Source of the DNA: Schistocephalus solidus
Taxonomy: Eukaryota; Platyhelminthes; Cestoda; Diphyllobothriidea; Diphyllobothriidae
Assembly: GCA_017591395.1 (NCBI GenBank)
Contig: WEDG01003449.1
Location: 124,001 to 188,000 of the forward strand
Direction: 5' to 3'
Length of the DNA: 64,000 nt
The notes under the pieces were generated by a model that was not told the DNA's origin, did no database searches, and saw nothing but the letters and a program-made list of their open reading frames with translations. Position 1 is the stretch's first letter. Every line of letters starts with the position of its first letter. Position numbers and translations under genes: made by a program. Shown here one piece after another: positions 11,338 through 23,896 of the stretch.

Positions 11338-12600
11338 AAATAAATTAACGTAAGCATAAAACCTTTTCGAATTTCTTGGTATATCTTTAACTATTTCTGA
11401 CTCCAAGGCTGATCTTTCTTTTCTCAGAAGATTCCGACACCGATTTCGCTGTTTCTTAAAAGCGGAAAAATGTTCGGGTTGTTGATATCTGGCATATGTT
11501 CTCCACAGTCTTCTTTTTCTTCTTGAGATTCCTTTTTATTTCCGATGTCACCCACTCGGGTCGGGAGACGCATGATCGCCATTTAAGTGGGCAGAATTTC
11601 TCTACCAATTGGTGAATCAATTTACTAATGAAGAACCAGACAGCATTAGGGTCAGGTACATGTGCAGGGCTCCAGTCTATCCCATTCAGTAATTCTTTCA
11701 TTTTGGGATAATCCCCTTTCCATACATTTCTCTGCCTAACTGCACGACGTTTCGGTACAGAGAAATAACTGTACTCCCAAGCAAGAACACAATGATCACT
11801 TCGTCCAAGCGGCACGTAAGAACTTAATGCAAGGATGCAATTGTCGTCTCTACTAATGATTAGATCCAAACAGCTTGACTGCTGCCCATTTCGGAATCGC
11901 GTCTTCATTGTGACATGTTGGGTAAGAAACTCGTCATTTACCAACTGAAGTAATTTCTGTTCGAATGAATTTTCCGCTCGCGAGCAGTACATTGACACCC
12001 AATCGATATCGGGAGCGTTGAAATCTCCAAGTATTAATAAATGTTTGCTACGGCAGATTTGCTTTACCTCTGTGATGAGTGCTTCGTCCGTGTCCGTTCG
12101 CCGTCCTGGGGGTCGATATACCACGGCAATATGGAGGTCTGGTTGGTATGGGACTTTCAGTTTACAACAAAGTATTTCGCAAGACGAGATCCTATTTGGC
12201 GAGGGCCCATCCGGAATGAAGTCAATGCCTTCTCGTATAAACATTGCGATTCCACCACCCCTACGTCCGTTTCTATCCATGCGGATAAGCTGAAAACCGT
12301 CTATTCGGACTTCTGTGTCTGCGATTTGTTCATTTAACCATGTTTCAGTTAGAGTTACTTTGCTGGCTACCATGCCCTGTTTCATTGTTGTTCGATGGAC
12401 ATGTAAAGAGCATGCTGCTGTCGCTCGTCCGTGGCAGCAAAGAAACCTTACGATTACTATTTTTCGACTTTTCAGAGACCGTCGATCGCTGATGTACTTT
12501 TGTGCAGTCGGATTCTATGTGCACCAGATTTCCCGAACCTGGGGAAACGCAAGACACAATTTCCTCCTCGCTTATTTTCTTTCTGGTCATCTGTATTTCA
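11338..12600 (-). mobile_element. LINE apurinic-like (EEP) endonuclease domain
   Basis: Minus-strand ORF2 N-terminus, open from 12385 to 11456. It encodes LTETWLNEQIADTEVRIDGF, RRGGGIAMFIREGIDFIPDG, VVYRPPGRRTDTDEALI, LLILGDFNAPDIDW (GDFN catalytic motif), SCLDLIISRDDN and LGRSDHCVLAWE (SDH motif), then the linker RPEWVTSEIKRNLKKKKKT. Translation of 11455-11350 continues in another frame as RNRCRNLLRKERSALESEI and RNSKRFYAYVN, up to the TTGAA tail of the family B insertion. The N-terminal part beyond 12385 is frameshifted. The enzyme nicks target DNA to prime reverse transcription. All catalytic motifs are visible in the open part, but the element has lost continuity. Confidence 0.85.
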
Positions 12601-13077
12601 ACTGACTCAGAGGTTTGTTCTAATGACTTCGTTCTTTTCCTCTTTTGTTTTGCTTTAATGTTGTGCCTATTGACTTCTACCGTTTCCTTTCGATGATTAT
12701 GTTCTAGCTCGCTGATGTTTTCGGCTCATTTTGCATCGTGTTTCGGCGAGTTAATTTTTATTATGTTTTATGAGGACTGATATTATTTCCGATAGGAGAT
12801 CGAGGTCTCCTTCTTATCTCAAAACTCTGGTTGTGAGTCCTCGGCATCCATCACAGTGTGCCAGCCCTTCGCTGTTTAGCTTAGTTTTGGTAATGTTCAG
12901 TAGTGCACTGCTTTTCTTCATTATTGCTGCTTTGTGGTTCTTCTCGGTCTGCTGAGAGTGACTTGAGTATTTCTGGTAAGTTTTTTTGTCACATGAAATC
13001 GAAAACGGTTTACAAAGATAGGAGAGATCATTATTTTTATGTAGAGTATACTATTTGTTTTTTTCTGCTGGCTTCCT
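12601..13077. other. No recognisable gene
   Basis: T-rich, stop-dense sequence on both strands. The short open frames have no recognisable motif. Confidence 0.4.
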
Positions 13078-13260
13078 GGGCGTGGCCGAGCGGTCAAGAG
13101 CATCGGTAGCTAATCGAGAGGTTGGTGTTTCGAGTCCTGGCTGAAGCGGTGAATAATTTTCTCGCGTGGTTGGGTCGTGAACATTTGCGTTTCACATGCC
13201 AACAAGATCTCTACGAGGATGCATTAAGTTTTAAGGAGCAGCTTAAATTATCAAGCGAAT
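13078..13260 (+). repeat. tRNA-derived SINE-like sequence
   Basis: 13078-13148 begins GGGCGTGGCCGAGCGGTCAA, an A-box-like tRNA head of the long-variable-arm (Leu/Ser) kind. It ends in GGTGTTTCGAGTCCTGGC, a B-box-like T arm. The acceptor ends do not pair well, so it is not a functional tRNA. A tail with CGTGGTTGGGTCGTGAAC follows, resembling the tail after the tRNA-like head at 31132. A tRNA pseudogene is the alternative. Confidence 0.5.
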
Positions 13261-14039
13261 AGTTTACTGAGCACAAAAAGAAGTGCTTTTTCGAACCGAA
13301 TTCACTATCGAATGTTAATACGAAGCAAAAGAATGATGCAGCCTTCGAAGTGAGTTTGCCAGTGGTTCTCCGTTCCTTTCTGATGTAGACACCTTTCCTG
13401 GCGAGAGACTGTTTTCTGAAGCCCGTATGAGGCAGGGATCCAAATGAAGCTGAGTTAGCTTATGATTCAAGATTCCGATATCAATTTTCGTGTGCCTGAA
13501 TATCACAATGTCTATAAACAATTATAGGCTGATCCTGATAAACAGACAATATGTGATCCAATGACAACTTATTTCGTTTAGTCCTGACTTTGGGAACAGA
13601 TTATTGGCCAAAAATCAAGAGCTTGGAGACGAGCGAATTTCAAACGGAGGTCCAACGACGCCGCTGTTGAAACAATATGAGCAATAAATGCGTTTATACG
13701 TTCAAAACCACTTTAAAAAAACAATAAATGATAGGAAGAATATTCATGAACGACTCAGCCGTTTGTAGAGGTCAAAGGTCCCGGATAACTTCAGATCTTC
13801 AAGGGGTTTTTCACTTTTGGTTCACTGAGCGGTTGACAGAATTTATTGGTGTAGAGGCTGTTTTTTATCAAGTCGACGAAGGTGATAAACAAATTCCAAT
13901 TTGATGTCGTTTTTTGTGAGGTAATTCGGCACAAGAAAAATTTCCAGAAAATTCCAAAGAGCAATTACGTTCGTGCAGTGGTAGTTTTGATGCCAGAATC
14001 AGAACAAGCGAAGTGTTAACGATTTTCAAACTGTCCAAG
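13261..14039. other. No recognisable gene
   Basis: I found no protein motif, RNA gene or repeat here. Open frames are short and lack splice-supported structure. Confidence 0.35.
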
Positions 14040-14790
14040 TCAGAGAACAAAAAGATACGTGGTTCCTTTTCACACGATGACCTTGTTTTTTTCATAAATA
14101 GTGAACTAGAAAAATAGGCAGTGAAAAAACTCTTCGTAATATAGGTAATGTTTTTTTGCAATATATCTCCGCCATAGTTTGTTCTTCCTGTTTAACTCTA
14201 TCCTTATATCTCATGTCAACCAGACTGGATGAGTTTTTTTGGAATCTATTTTTCTGGCTGTAATGATGTCCAAATTTCTTATAACTTCTTTGACAGTGTT
14301 CCAGTTTATATCCGAATGCCCGGTAAGGATGTTTTGTCGATTTAGTTCCGATAGTTGCCTTCTCGTTGCGGCTAAATTTCTTCTTGTGAAATTTAGCTGC
14401 AACTCCGACGTCTCCATATGATCGCTGCACAAGCAGTCTTCCCACAGCAACATGTCATGATCACCCTTATTCAGCGGTGATATTGACCTAAATGCGCTAG
14501 GATTAATCGGTCTTGTGAAAACAGGCGATCGAGACAATTTGCCCTTTGAGTCTTTTTGATTCTGGTTGGAAGGTAACATTCTGCTTGAAAAGGGAATTTG
14601 TTTTCCGGTTTAAGAGTCCTAAATCAAAGTAATTGAGCGTAGCCTTTACTAACAACTGGCTCCAGTCGATCCTTGGTGCATTGAAATCTCCAGCTATAAT
14701 TGCGTCGTGGTTATAGCCCACTTCCTTAATTAAGTTAAAACTTCACTCATCAAATTCTGTAAATTTTGGGTGGTCTGTAGAGGGTCCGAA
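14040..14790 (-). mobile_element. LINE endonuclease and linker fragment
   Basis: On the minus strand 14721-14640 reads HDAIIAGDFNAPRIDWSQL, the EEP catalytic GDFN motif. After frameshifts, 14579-14211 gives RSISPLNKGDHDMLLWEDC (GDH in the SDH position) and NFTRRNLAATRRQLSELN. The linker continues in another frame (14300-14100: RYKDRVKQ). At least two frameshifts make this a pseudogene. It is more distant from the endonuclease at 11338-12600 than the family A pieces are from each other. Confidence 0.65.
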
Positions 14791-14792
14791 AA

Positions 14793-16240
14793 TTGATATT
14801 TGTTGCAAAACACGTTTTTAGTTTTAAACACACGGCTTCACAGTTACGTGAACAAACACATTTAAGTTCTGATATGATGATTTCCATAAAGAGTGGCTGC
14901 TACCCTGATTTCTTTTACGAGAATAACGAACTTCGGGCAGCCTGCTTTACGACGCAGGCTCTGCTGTCGACGTATTCCGAGTATCCAGGGGTAGTCCAAA
15001 TGGACGCAACCTACCGGACAAATATACCGGGTGTGCCTTGTACCACATTGTGGTAACTGCTTACACGAGCATGCTCAGTGCGTGGTCTTTGCGTTTGTAA
15101 CTCAGGACGACGCCCTTAGCGTACGCAGGATGGTCAGTAAATTCAAGGAAATGATGGGGTCAGAGCCGATAATTTACGCGAATTTTTATAGACAAGGATG
15201 CCAGGGAGCTGAAAGCCTGAAAAGAAGCTCATCCTTGAGATAATTTTTCTATTCTTCGCTGCAAAATTCATGTGCTCCAGGCGTTTAAACGGAAGGTAAA
15301 GAGCGTATAAAAGAATGACAAACTGAGTATGCACTTTACCTTTTCTGGAAGGCTGTGTATGCTGGCTACCTTTGCATGTTCAGATTGGTAATGAAAAGCA
15401 TTAGGGACCCGTTCGCTTAGGTCTGGCCATACATCGGGGACTACTGGTCGCGATTTAGATGCAAGTGGGCCTAATATGCCCGACGTAGGCTTTTGACTCT
15501 CGGCGACCATACTACAAATAAAATAGAAAACCTTCATAGAGTTTTAAAGAAATGGTGTGGAACCTATATGTGTCTCACTGATCGCGCTGAAAGCATCCTT
15601 AAATTCCTTGACTCAAATGCTTTTGACAACCACCAAAAAGAGGCCGATGAGTATTGTCGCCGCAGGCACTATCTGAGCTTAAAGCCACATATGGTACAAG
15701 TGTGCCAAATATTGACTGGGTATGCCTTGGACATCCTACTCAACCACCTGTATGCCAACGCCAACGTAAGGCTTTCGAGCGATGTGGTTGACACGTGCAT
15801 CTGTCAATTTCATCACAACTGGCAGCTACCGTGTGTCACATCCTCAACTTCGTCGTGCAGCAAGGTATTGACCCCATAATCGTCTCTTCGAAAGAGTAGA
15901 TAGATGTCTAATTTTAAAGTCTGTGATAGACCTTTCGCTGACGAGAATGCTAACCCGGAGGCAGTTAGCGGCTGCTATTCTCGTCAGAAAAGGATGGAGA
16001 ACATTAACAGAGGCCGTCAAGTACATAATAGCTATTTCTCACTTGCAGCCTATTGTGGAAAAGTTAAAAAGTTGTGGAAGTGGTCGCTTCGAAGAGTTGT
16101 TTCGGGAATTTGATGCATTCGCCGACCGGAGCATAAATGAGCCCCCTGGTTGTCTACAAAGGTCACTCGTCGACTATCCTCCGCAGCCTACGGAGGGTGA
16201 AATAGAAAATGACACACAGATGGCATGTCTAGCTGACTAC
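14793..16240 (+). pseudogene. Mutator-like / ZSWIM-type transposase pseudogene
   Basis: A decayed DDE transposase-derived protein in several frames. 14793-15056 has FYENNELRAACFTTQALL and YPGVVQMDATYRTN, the MULE block around the first catalytic Asp. 15055-15200 gives VVFAFVTQDDALSVRRMVSK. 15310-15540, with stops, contains WPYIGDYWSRF, followed by 15493-15879 with LGDHTTNKIENLHRVLKKW, matching the N-x-IE-x-x-H segment of these proteins. A SWIM zinc finger follows at about 15795-15850 (CICQFHHNWQLPC, then the His in a shifted frame), and 15923-16240 holds the C-terminal region (LTRRQLAAAILVRKGWRTL). At least four disruptions. The family is best known as zinc finger SWIM domain proteins; I infer a domesticated-looking transposon now dead. 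Confidence 0.65.
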
Positions 16241-16242
16241 CA

Positions 16243-16430
16243 AGTCAGTTCAGTTCAGTTCAGTTCAGTGTATTTGAGGAAAATAGGCTTACGCCTTTGA
16301 AATCCCTTTTTGATACAGAAAGTCGGAAGAATAATAAGCAATGTAAAAAAAGTTACAGTCAAGTGAATGCAGGCAGATTTACGTGGTACACGGATATTGT
16401 TAAGGTAAAGTTGTCAAGTAAGTAGTGCGA
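16243..16430 (-). mobile_element. LINE 3' tail, short 5'-truncated copy
   Basis: 16243-16268 is tandem CAGTT units, so the minus-strand tail ends in repeated GAACT. It is followed by GTGTATTTGAGGAAAATAGGCTTAC. The sequence to 16430 aligns by eye with 3647-3800, including AAGTGAATGCAGGCAGATTTACGT. It lies directly against the transposase pseudogene. Confidence 0.7.
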
Positions 16431-19400
16431 TTTGTCGAACGATTTGAGCACTTAAAGCACAATTATCTATTTTTCTTTAACCTTATTCCCTTTATTATAT
16501 AGTTTTGTATTGCATTTGATCTTCGTACTTATTTTTCTGTTTGACTACTTGCTTGTTTTAATTACCTGCTTACATACCAGATCTGTGGTTATCTTGGTTG
16601 TGTGTGCGTACTTTTTGTGCCCGCGACCACCGCGAGTCTTACAATTAGTCCATCCCCAGAATATGTAACTGTAAGAATTTTAACTTCCTCAATATGTTCA
16701 TGTGGTATTTTTGGTCGCCTAAACTTACGATTAGTCTGTCGAAAGGTGTGTTCACCTTTAAAAACGCATATAGGAGTTTCGTTTAAGTGAACTAAACAAG
16801 ACGTTGACTTCTATTAAATTACCATTTATAGGATTTGCTGACCTTCCGATGTGTATAAATGCTTGTGAGTCACTGAACCTTGTCAACACATTCAACATGC
16901 TGTTGTATACCGTAATGAATGTATGCTCAGTATAGATGCTATGCACCCTAGTAGAAAGTCCATAGCTATACGACAGCAAGTTACGATAGGTTTGACAGAT
17001 TAATAGCAGATTTTTCCATTTGGTAGCTATGACAACAACATCTGAAAAGTCGCGCTATGGTGATATACAGGGGCAGCATTTAATATGACTGTCAACAAAG
17101 TATGTATTCACTGCGTACATACGGTGCTCCCTCCCCATCGAGCGTCCTTGAGTATACATGTGGACTAGCGGTTGCGTCGGGCACGGTTAGTTCTTCGGAC
17201 TCTGAATTCGGGTAGCTAGAACCACAACTCAAAACTTTAAAACAACCCCCTCCCCTAGCAAATGCGCCTTGTAGCGAGTGGGCTACGGTAAAAATTGGGA
17301 GTGACTTGTGCATTTTTATTGGAAAACTAGTACAGTCTTCTTGATACCCCTCTATCATTTGAAATGATGCCAGAAACTTGCATTTTCACAATTTAACTTT
17401 GAACCCAAACCCGTGCTTGCCTTCCATGTTAATTAAATTGTGCTGACTGTATTATAGCCCTCTGCAAATTCCAACCTATTTACGCGCCAAAATTTCGAGC
17501 CAAAATCGCGTTTTGCATAACATTAGATGTTTTTTGCACCGGTGAACGTGCCAGTCAAACAGTCTGTATCCATTTAGTAACCAAAGAGCCCCGAGAAGCG
17601 AGATCTGCCTGTTAGTTCAGCTGTAGGTGGCGCATGGACGAGCGGCTTTTCTCGAATACTTGTTTCGCAACAAGCAGGATCTCGGTTCTAGCAAGGGAAC
17701 AATCCTGGGTCATTCAACCTGTTTGCATCTGGCCCTGTTTATGTTTAATGGATGAGATTCTGCAGTTTCCCTCAAAGTTTTACCTCTCATTCCAACATGG
17801 AATCACTAGTATATTGGCCGTTTTCTCGTGGCAGTTCCAGTACTATGCTCCTTTCTAACTAGTCTACTGCTTGGTGCGGGGTCTTCCCGTCCAGAATGAA
17901 TCCTATCGCTATTTTTCTTGTCCTTCCCGTTATCACCCTGTTAGAACAGTTTTATCCACAGACATATTAAGTAGACGGCTCATCATTATTGCGCCGCTCT
18001 GTAGGTATTTTTGCATGACAAAGCCTGGTAAGATTAAACCTGAGTTATTTTGCGTAGTTCGCGCCATGCATGGTTCTATACTTTATGACAGGACAGCTTA
18101 TCGTAAAACTCCTCTTTAATCGTGTTTATCAAGCTCCGGATACCTTTGGACATGCATAGAAACCGGTCAAACATGTCATTTATTTGTACAAGTCAAAAAT
18201 AAAAGCCTTATTACAAGCTGAATGTTGTCCGCCAACTAATAGCGCTCCCTAACGGCTTAAGTCCAATGGATTAGAACTCGACCCATAGGCCCGGCGAGAC
18301 CTGGAACCTTGCCTGCACCACATTATGCATATCTCAATGACCGCTCATCACCAGTAAAATGCAGTATGAAGCTGAATAAACCAGGGTTTATGTGAGCCGA
18401 AACGATTTAAGTGTTTAAGGGGTTCGCTAAAATCCAGAATTCGAATCCTGTCGCTTCCGTTCTATTGATGTCCTGGTTATTTTTACGACATTTTTGACGT
18501 CCCCTGCATCGGATATTTCTGTCAATAAGCCATTAGCTCACATCAGCTTCTTTTATGTGGATTTTAGTTGTGTGCAAATAGATCTGGCTGGATCAACTGC
18601 TATTCTATTCTGCAGATGATGGACACTTTAATCATCCTTATGCTTTCGTGGATGTTTTTATTCCTCAATCCAGCCTGTGTGACAAAATTTCTTACATCTC
18701 TTTTAGGTTTTTCTTCGATTTTCTGTGGTTAAAAGCTTGACTCCAGTTTGTGCATTAATAATCGTCATCGAGCAAGTCACAGGATGGTCTTATGCACCAA
18801 AGGCCCGAAATCTACTCCCCTATTACCCAGCAACTTCAATCCTTTGCCAGCAGTAATTTTTCGATCGATCCATCTCTGAACTTCCTCAAGAGATCTTTAT
18901 ATTGCCGTGTTGGCATCTCCTCCTTCGCCTTATTCGCATAGAATTAGTAGGCCTTTACCCTAACCACTGCAAACTGTCAGCCCTCGTATTTCCTACTTTA
19001 CGGCATTTCCTCTTTGTTGTGTGAGCCATGTTCCATTAAATCTGCACTGCCTTCCTCGACTGTCCGTATCGTTATGTTACGCCGAAAACCTTTCAACGAA
19101 TTACGTGAATATATTCATAAGTGTTCGAAAGATGTTCTTCGAGGAATACAAACAAATTTCGGAGATGTCTACATATTCTGTCCTGTGCCTTTCAACGCTT
19201 TTGAACTGCACAATGCAGGGTACGACTATTCGTATTAAAAACTACTTACATCATTTTCCTTAGGTACTATGTAGTTGTCCGTCTTCTTTACAAACACATA
19301 ATTCTCCAGGAAGCCATGTCCTGGTTGAGCACCCTTGGTGGCGGATTTTCGTGTCTTGGCGACAAATTCGAGGATGCTGTATGTTTTAATATCTTTATGT

Positions 19401-21149
19401 TTTTTTCCTAAATCACGTCTCGCTGCAAATAACACGTCACTTATCCAACGGCATAACAGTTATTAGCAGCCTTCTAATGCTGAGTGCCTTCATCCTAATG
19501 TGTAATGTGAGCTTCTGTTGTTCGTTCTCTGTTTGACTTTTTTTAAATTCCTGAAAAATCCGACTATCCTTCTTTCATCTAACACCCACGACATCAGGTA
19601 AATTGGTGGTTTTTAGTCACATTTGCATGCCGGAGTGAGAGAGAGAAAGAGCTACGCTTTATTTTGAAAGTAAAATTTCGAAAATTTCAGCAAAAAAGGT
19701 CCTCCATTCATCGTGAAGAACCGTCCTTGAATGCGTCTCAAAATATCGAGCAATTTGGCCTTCCTTCAAAAATGGTGCCAGCGTCGTGCGCTGATGACCT
19801 CATTTTTGTTGTTTCGAATAAACAAATAGTGTTAAAATTCAATTATATAATGGCTTTAAATAGGCCAATCGACGTACAAATAAGAGGATTCACATGCGAA
19901 TGGAGAGCAGAAAAGATGGCGGCTCAATTTCAAAAGCCCGGCATGGACCACAAAGCTCATCTCGCTCGTCAGAAAACACCCAATGATTACATCTCAAGTG
20001 TTTTTGGTCATCGGTGACGTTATTTCAAAAGTTTGCAAATCGGCACCTGCGGTCCATAACATTTATTAACTGTTCTAAACTACTGCCTCTGACTGTCATT
20101 TTTATTCTCAGCCTCAGAGGCTACTACTTATCTACTGCATTATATTTCACACTTTCATTATTCTATCACTATGTCTTTTAACGTTTGCTTGAACTGGCTC
20201 TTCTTTTCAATCTTTGCGGAGAAACTCATTGAGTAAATCGTTTTAGTTGTCACTAGCAATTTTATTCGTCCGGTATCTGTCATACCCAGCTTTGACAACG
20301 TGACCTCACTTTGCCTGAAATGTATCTAGGTGACCAACACCGGTCTACGCTGAAGAAATTTGAAAGGCGCTAAATCGACTTACCCCATGCCTCATCTATT
20401 CCGCGTGCAGCACTTATCGCTAACCCGAAGGCACGATTCTGCGTTTCAGCAGAAAAAAATTTCATCATTGCTTGCAGCCGTTGGACGCACAGGGATGTAA
20501 CTTTCCGTCAATTTACCTTCTAATGGCTTTCCGAACACTACCTGCATCGTTGAATAATTACATGCATAGACTTGTATCCCACCACCAAACTGACTAACGT
20601 GAAATTCGTCTTTGCAGTTTTTGAGGCATTTTGTGTTTCGCATTATCAAAAAAAGTTTTTCGTTGGAATACACCTGCAATATTCAAGACGCTTTATGTTA
20701 TCGGAGTGAAGTGGAGAACTCCGGTTTCTGATAATTTTAAACAGCGTATTGGAGGAAATAAAACGTTTTACTTGTCTAAGATGTATTGATTTATTCCTTG
20801 TGATCAGGTGCTGAACATTCGACGGTCGACCTGCGACCTATGCTAAAACAGAGACATTTATTTCAACTAAAAGACAATTGTTTTATCTCCATACTGTCGT
20901 TGTAGCTTTTCAAGCGGTTGATATTGCTCTTGGGATACTACGGAGGCTGCTTGTATGTCTCCGAGACCCGTGGGATCGACCAAGACATATTTTCAGTTCA
21001 CCAAACAAAAGTTTAAACGTACTATGGAGTATTAGTACTTCTGACAAGGTTGTGTTCTCTCGCCAGTCCTGATTACTTATCCAACAGATGCCACTGTTCG
21101 CAGCACTCAAAACTGAGAGAACATTCTGCCAGGACCATACTTCACCTCC
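16431..21149. other. Long region without a supportable gene
   Basis: I find no convincing exon, tRNA or element. A short purine run (GAGTGAGAGAGAGAAAGAG) lies at about 19636-19652. 18400-18460 has a weak B-box-like TTCGAATCC without a matching tRNA head. Reading frames up to 117 codons occur (for example 19664-20017) but have no recognisable motif. Old, unrecognisable transposon sequence is likely. Confidence 0.35.
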
Positions 21150-21640
21150 GATCATGCATATGCCGAGGATTTCGTCCTCCTTTGCAGTACTTCGGGGAAA
21201 CCGAATTAGATCTTAACTTACTCGTTGTCATCATCAGAAAGTTGGGCCTGAGCATAAATACTACGAATACCAATGTACTATTCAGCAGCTCCATGCCTCA
21301 ATGTGCCTCCCTTGTCGATAGCGAGGGCTTCTAGGCGATTGAGGATTTTTCCACCTCGGTTATTCTGTCCTACTGATGGTCTATTTCAGGAGAAAGTAAA
21401 TAGCCGCATGCAGTTCTCGTGTAATATGTTACGGCGGTTCCGAAACACATTGGTCGCGTAACGAGGTTCTCTAAAATACGAGGCTTTCCGCCTGATTCCA
21501 CTGTAGAAAATTCCTTTACTGTGACTGCGAAACTTGATCCCTGCGCTCTGCCGACTTGACACCTGATACCACCACAGGACACTACGGCTGACAGTCTGTG
21601 TTTCGGAGGTAGAAATCCACCGCTGCTTGGGGACACCCGC
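21150..21640 (+). mobile_element. Degenerate LINE reverse-transcriptase fragment
   Basis: 21150-21330 encodes AYAEDFVLLCSTSGK (YADD changed to YAED), then LVVIIRKLGLSINTTNTNVL and FSSSMPQ. This is the palm C-region of an L1/RTE-like RT, where the residues after YADD are usually I/V-x-L-L and the next block is LGLxIN-x-x-KT-x-V. Shifted continuations give LFPTDGLFQE, VNSR and CNMLRRFRNTLVA. The minus-strand reading frame over the same DNA (21862-21386) is an unrelated shadow. Confidence 0.55.
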
Positions 21641-23224
21641 TGGGGCATGTGATACAAGGTCCGTGCATCTGCTGGCATGGTCAATCCTTCTGTTAACCGG
21701 AGGAAAACTCACTTGCAATGTCATTTTTCCTGGGATAACTGTCCAAGTTGTTGGCACTGCCGTTTTAATTAAAAAGTGCCTAAACGTAATTGAGTATGGA
21801 TAAAGAGCTGTTGTGTCCGAAAATCTTTGATTTTCGGGTCTGAAACACCAGTTGATTATCAATTAATGAGAACCGAGACGGTGGTTCCAGGACATAAATC
21901 GTGTGCTTCAGTGATGCTGATCTTGCGATCGACTGAAATGCTATTTCTGATAGCCGGTACGAGTAAAGTAGTAAGTCGGAGCAGAAACTGCTCTTGAAAC
22001 TCGTCTTTAGCATATCTTTTTATATTCCCGGATGTCTCCTTGCAAGTAGACTTAGCCTGGGGGCTGACCGTGTTCCTATTCAGACCGCTTAAGCTGTGCC
22101 ATCGTCTCTAAATCTTGTTATTTTGCGGTAAAACTTACGCATAATTTAGGCGTTGTTAAGCGTTTTTCTGCACATGTGATCTAGCATGACCACTTCTATA
22201 TTGCTAAAACAAGTTGGGCTTGAGTTTCTACTGAAATGCATGCCCTTTTAATTAGCCGAGTGGTTTATGTGACGATTTCTGTTCATGTATGCTTGTCACC
22301 CGTCTACCACACCAAGCCTTGTTTGTTGGAGGGTAAACCGACGCATTTAGGAGAAGATAGACATAAAATTACTGCAAGCTTTTTTTATGTCATCGAGCAA
22401 GGTAAGGCCAAGTCATCTCTATCTCCATATACACCCCCCCCACCACCACTCCCCAGCTTACTGCCTTGGAAAATTGCAAGACTTTCTTTAGTACCGTAGT
22501 CTATGTTGACCACGTAGGCTGTTGACTATTTCAAATTTCGGCTAGAAAAAGGCGCAGAAACAAACGGATGCCTTGTCCTCAATTAGTTTATTTTTCCTAA
22601 TTAGCCTCTAGACGACCATTTGTTGATAACAGGCCGTTTGCTTGTAGGCGGAGATCGCTGGTGCTATATCTCTACGCCAGATGCGCCTGGCCAATTTCAT
22701 GCAGGTTCCCTTCTTTCAAGCTCGATGCAGGCTCTTCTTTGCCCAGAGCATGATGCAACGTGGAAAACTCAAACTATCCGCGGATATTATCCGGCAAGTT
22801 CTATTATTTCTCCCCTTTTCGGCTATGGTAACTCACCGACTTTCTATCTCATTGTTTGGTACTTCAAGCACTACTTGTCCAGCAAACATGCCCGTATTGT
22901 GGACATGAATATTTTGTACATACCTGGGATATAAAACCCAAGACATGCAACAGACCAGATCCTCGACCTAATCCTTGGCCGGATTTTAGTGAGACCTCCA
23001 CCACACCTTCCCTGCATTGTCGATCACTTTTCCTGCTTCATTATGCAAGACTGCCTGGCAACCATTTATCTGCTTTGGTGGCAATCGTATATTTTGTCGA
23101 AGCCTTATTACTACTGCTGCTGCTAATGATGAAAACCCCTGCCACTGATTATTGGCAAAATAAAGAAGTGAACGAATCATTTGCCGGAACTGCAGTTCTA
23201 CACCGTCAATAAACGACGACAGGT
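21641..23224. other. No recognisable gene
   Basis: Contains a C-rich run at 22432-22448 and several unsupported open frames. No motif, RNA gene or repeat could be assigned. Confidence 0.35.
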
Positions 23225-23815
23225 TTTACTATCGGTACCTGTCACGGCTGTGATCGTGCCTGATATAGCCGGCCTCGGTGATGTCACGTATCTCGCCCCT
23301 CCGCGCGTGACGATTCGTGGGAGCAGACCTGGATAGCTCAACCCATTCTCTTCTCCAGTGACGGACGCCGAATACCGAAGGTCCAAGCACTGCCTCCATG
23401 TCTTGCCGCACTGTGTTGAGCCAGGTTTTTACTTGAACTCTTCGACACCTCCGAGTGGGCCATGGTTCTGAATCGAGAGCAGTAGAACTCAGCTCCTGCG
23501 GTGAGCGACGGAGAACGTACCCAAATCACCTCAGTCCTCTTTTTTGGATGACCTGAGCTATCCTAGCGATATTATTGCAGCTAGTGCGGACTGCCTCGTT
23601 TGAGACGTGGTCGGTGTACTACACTCGAAGGATATTCCTCGGGCAATGATGGTCATCATCCACGCGCACAGCCTAGCTTTCACAAACGTAGAGGACCTAC
23701 TGGATAGATGCGCGGTACATGCGGATCTTCGGGGCGACGGAGATGTCGCGTCGGGTCCATAGGCATTAGTAGACAACCTGTTGAGTTTATGCGATGGAGT
23801 CAGCACGACGATTTA
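23225..23815 (-). mobile_element. LINE C-terminal fragment (RTE-like lineage)
   Basis: On the minus strand, pieces in shifting frames spell the post-palm region of a LINE. CESWAVRVDDDHHCPRNI is followed by a degenerate NEAVR segment, then CNNIARIAQVIQKRGLRWFG, VLRRSPQELSSTALD, KTWLNTVRQDMEAVLGPSVF, HWRREWVELSRSAPTNRHA and RRGEIRDITEAG. The last parts fit the W...DR..WR..I ending of RTE/L1-like proteins. It differs from both the CR1-like and the zinc-finger LINEs here, so a third LINE class is present. Confidence 0.7.
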
Positions 23816-23896
23816 TTTATTTTTTACCTAAACTCTTGTTTTTATTATAACTGCTTACTTGATTATTCATAATGACCCAAATTTTATCGTTTGTAG

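Noticed and set aside
18400..18470. B-box-like TTCGAATCC suggesting a tRNA
   Set aside because: No A box or acceptor pairing at a suitable distance upstream.
21386..21862. 158-codon minus-strand frame
   Set aside because: Antisense to plus-strand reverse-transcriptase motifs (YAEDFVLL, LGLSIN); treated as a shadow.
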